Positions 61,917 to 64,000 of a stretch of DNA of 64,000 nucleotides are shown here, piece by piece. This DNA comes from an uncultured Methylocystaceae bacterium. GTDB lineage: Bacteria; Pseudomonadota; Alphaproteobacteria; Rhizobiales; Beijerinckiaceae. Each line of letters opens with the position of its first letter. Position 1 is the stretch's first letter. Location of the stretch: positions 2,501 through 66,500 of the forward strand of contig CALMZV010000145.1 in assembly GCA_937870755.1 (NCBI GenBank), given 5' to 3'. Below the pieces are notes generated by a model that had not been told where the DNA came from, searched no databases, and saw only the letters and a list, made by a program, of their open reading frames with translations. A program made the translations under genes and the position numbers.

Positions 61917-64000
61917 ACCGTCCGCGGGCGACCGCCGGTTCGGATCGTTCGCTCCGCAAGCCAGTCGAAATCGACGAGCAGGGAAAGCGAGCCCGCGACC
62001 TGATCACGGTCAGTCAGGTGCGACCAGTCCTTCTGGTGCACGTCACGGAGGGTGAAACCGTCCTCAAGATCGCCGTTGCGGATGCGAGACAGGATCGCCT
62101 TGGCGGCCGTGACCTCGGATTGCGCTCCCGCCGCGTAACACCGCCTGGCGTGAGCCTCGGCATAGTCAGCGATGGCGATCGCACGCCGCAGCGCTCCGGA
62201 CGCGACAGCGCCAGCCGCGCCATTGGCCAGATGAGAGGAAAGAGCCAACGATGGAACCAGCTTGCGAAATTTCGCGAGGTGGCTCTCCAGCGCCGGCGAA
62301 AGGTCACCTGCACGGATGCGGCGTTCAAGGTCGAGACGCCAAGCATCGAACATTTCTTGCGCGCCCGGGTCGAACCGCAGGTAGGCGATAGAGTCAAACT
62401 GATCGACCGTGGCTCCGGCAGACGCGGCTGTCAGTTCATTCAAGCGATCGAACGCCGCCCATGCCCTTTGGCGGGCATCGCTGTCCGGATAGCGATCAAC
62501 GTTCCGAAACTGCGGGGCTTGATCAGGCCAAACCATAAGACCGAAGCGCTGGAGCAGCCCGTCGTCACCCGCGCCCTGAGAGCGACGCACGTAATCCGCG
62601 AGCCGACCCGGCTGCGTCGACCCCAGAACAGACAAACAGACCGCGTCGATATGCGTTTGACCTCGCAAGATGCGATCGAAAGTGTAACCGGAGGTGCCGT
62701 TCCACCCGGTCAGATAGAAGCCGCGCGCGGAAGCGTTTCGCTCATCGTCGAGGCTCTTGAGAAGCGACACCAGTTCGTCGCGAAACGCCAGCACGCCATC
62801 GGGATTATGCGCCATCGCCAAACCAAGCGCTTCGTACGTGGTGTCATTCAAGACGTAACGGAGCATGCGGGGCGACTCCGGCGCATCGCCAAACGACGCG
62901 TCGTCGAAGTTGCGCCCCTCCGCGAAGGCCTTACGAGCCCGGCGCGCGTCCGCTTCAGACTTGATCTTGTAAATCTCCTGAGCTCGCTGATGCTCTTTCA
63001 GCGCTTCCTCATTTTTCTGACGCGCCAAAGCCTCAAGACGGGTCAAAGGCTTCAGTGCCTCTTTCATCGCCGGGCTCTTCATCGCGCCCGGACGGCCAAC
63101 GATGCAGCCCCATAGATTGGCGACTTCCATCCAGTCCGTCTTGCGCTGGGGTCGGATCGCCACCTTGCGCCCGATCAGGGAACCGATTGCGACTAAGGCG
63201 GCGACGCCGATGAAGTCGAGCGGACACTGCATGCGGTCGGCGATATCGGAAGCCCATGCGGCGAGAGCCTCGGGAAGAAATCCATCTTCGAAGACCGGCA
63301 CAGGCGAGAGGTTGTCTGGTAGCGATCTCGGCTCCGGCCACTCACGCCCGTCGTCCGCTTTCTCCTCAGCGTGGACGCGGGCTCCATGCTCGTTCCAACC
63401 CAGCGTCTCCGGCTCCGCGCCCATGCAGTCGCAAAGCCAGTGAGCGGCGTCCTTCACGTCAGCGCGGCCGCCCCATTCCTGGACCAGCGAGATCGGCGTG
63501 CGCTTACCCATGCGCGGGTCGCCCATGTCGTGGATGCCGAAGTCGCTGATGCCGCCGGTCTTGCCGGGGACGATGCTGATGTCTTCTTCGAGGTTTCGTC
63601 CGAGGCTGTCGGACGAGACACGATAGCCGCCGGTGCCGGGTTGATGGACTGCCTGAGGGAAGAGCCTTAGCACCCACGACGACAGGCTCTCCATCGCCGC
63701 GTCGTTGACGCACCGGAAGAAGTCCTTTCCACGCTTTGGCTTCTTGCGCTTCGCCGCGCCGGCACGCGGCGTCGCTCTGGGATCGCGCCCGCCGAAGAAG
63801 TTCCACGGCTCCTTGGGCGGCTCGGTCGCGTCAGGCTGCGCCGCGTGGGCGGCAACCTCTGCGGCCGCCTGAAACTCGGCGGCGCGCGCAATGAGCGCGG
63901 CGATGGTTTGCGGCGCGGGCTCGATGCTGGTTGGCGCACCGGGGAGGTGCTCGCCGGTGATCGTCAGATACCTCTGCTTGCCGTAAATCTCGACATGAGC
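61886..64000 (-). CDS. Primase-polymerase/DUF3987 protein, N-terminus beyond the window
   Basis: The frame is open to the right edge, leaving 704 visible residues. The first about 40 (EIYGKQRYLTITGEHLPGAP) match the end of a bifunctional primase-polymerase (Prim-Pol) domain. A basic linker leads to a primase-C-like region (RCVNDAAMESLSSWVLRLFP) and then DUF3987, with its P-loop-like GRPGAMKSPAMKEAL and the Walker-B-like AFRDELVSLLKSLDDERNA. Such proteins are replication enzymes of integrated plasmids, ICEs and phages. It marks the right part of the window as mobile. The ATG at 63694 is internal, not the true start. Confidence 0.85.
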   Translation of the reverse strand, partial: AHVEIYGKQRYLTITGEHLPGAPTSIEPAPQTIAALIARAAEFQAAAEVAAHAAQPDATEPPKEPWNFFGGRDPRATPRAGAAKRKKPKRGKDFFRCVNDAAMESLSSWVLRLFPQAVHQPGTGGYRVSSDSLGRNLEEDISIVPGKTGGISDFGIHDMGDPRMGKRTPISLVQEWGGRADVKDAAHWLCDCMGAEPETLGWNEHGARVHAEEKADDGREWPEPRSLPDNLSPVPVFEDGFLPEALAAWASDIADRMQCPLDFIGVAALVAIGSLIGRKVAIRPQRKTDWMEVANLWGCIVGRPGAMKSPAMKEALKPLTRLEALARQKNEEALKEHQRAQEIYKIKSEADARRARKAFAEGRNFDDASFGDAPESPRMLRYVLNDTTYEALGLAMAHNPDGVLAFRDELVSLLKSLDDERNASARGFYLTGWNGTSGYTFDRILRGQTHIDAVCLSVLGSTQPGRLADYVRRSQGAGDDGLLQRFGLMVWPDQAPQFRNVDRYPDSDARQRAWAAFDRLNELTAASAGATVDQFDSIAYLRFDPGAQEMFDAWRLDLERRIRAGDLSPALESHLAKFRKLVPSLALSSHLANGAAGAVASGALRRAIAIADYAEAHARRCYAAGAQSEVTAAKAILSRIRNGDLEDGFTLRDVHQKDWSHLTDRDQVAGSLSLLVDFDWLAERTIRTGGRPRTVYTINPRAKT

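Noticed and set aside
63694-63696. ATG at 63694 as start of the DUF3987 protein
   Set aside because: The frame continues upstream to the window edge with clear Prim-Pol similarity, so this methionine is internal.

Overview
The window is high-GC DNA from an alphaproteobacterium, most likely of the order Hyphomicrobiales (Rhizobiales). The evidence is the layout tkt-gap-pgk-fba opposite DUF4164-zapA-6S RNA-5-formyltetrahydrofolate cyclo-ligase, a CpdR response regulator, a ROSE-type thermosensor before a small heat-shock gene, an mmgR/suhB-type small RNA, and a cysI-cysH-DUF934 sulfate-assimilation operon with a DUF2849 gene. The genus cannot be fixed from sequence alone.

Region by region. 1-4.5 kb: a MarR regulator cut by the window edge, divergent from a protoglobin gene across a shared inverted-repeat operator; then DUF72, an Lrp/AsnC regulator, an OpgC-type membrane acyltransferase and an overlapping secreted SGNH hydrolase. 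4.5-7.9 kb: sulfite reductase and APS-reductase operon (minus strand). 8.1-11.3 kb: small membrane protein, crotonase-fold enzyme, Sel1-repeat protein, degenerate ThiE-like protein, AhpD-like protein. 11.4-17 kb: fba, pgk, gap, tkt (minus strand), with an intrinsic terminator between gap and pgk. 17.1-21.5 kb: DUF4164, zapA, 6S RNA, folate cyclo-ligase, a YmdB-type phosphodiesterase, a decayed AAA ATPase and yebC. 21.5-26.7 kb: CIO-type cytochrome bd oxidase genes divergent from ruvCAB-ybgC. 26.8-32.5 kb: L-lactate dehydrogenase, a fused indolepyruvate ferredoxin oxidoreductase, tRNA-Val and cpdR. 32.7-37.9 kb: formylglutamate amidohydrolase-like gene, mmgR-like sRNA with a duplicated terminator, MFS transporter, hisN, a Rid protein and an ABC1/UbiB kinase. 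38-42.7 kb: a complete TRAP transporter followed by a membrane-anchored metallophosphoesterase. 42.8-51.7 kb: orphan LivK-type binding protein, acyl-CoA ligase, tRNA-Arg, zinc alcohol dehydrogenase, ROSE-hsp20, MFS, alpha/beta hydrolase and serA. 51.7-54.3 kb: a 651-residue protein I do not recognise and a GcvR-like ACT protein.

From about 54.4 kb to the right edge the composition changes and the genes are accessory. There is a compact type I restriction-modification operon in the order hsdM-hsdS-X-hsdR, where X is a small protein with a PD-(D/E)XK-like signature. It is followed by a truncated primase-polymerase/DUF3987 protein of the kind carried by integrated plasmids and phages. This looks like one end of a genomic island whose other end lies outside the window.

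The core part describes a respiring heterotroph with full lower glycolysis/pentose-phosphate enzymes, assimilatory sulfate reduction, lactate and aryl-pyruvate oxidation, and a high-affinity bd-type oxidase. The candidates most worth follow-up are the nuclease-like fourth gene of the type I RM operon, the 651-residue orphan, the OpgC/SGNH overlap pair and the MarR/protoglobin operator.
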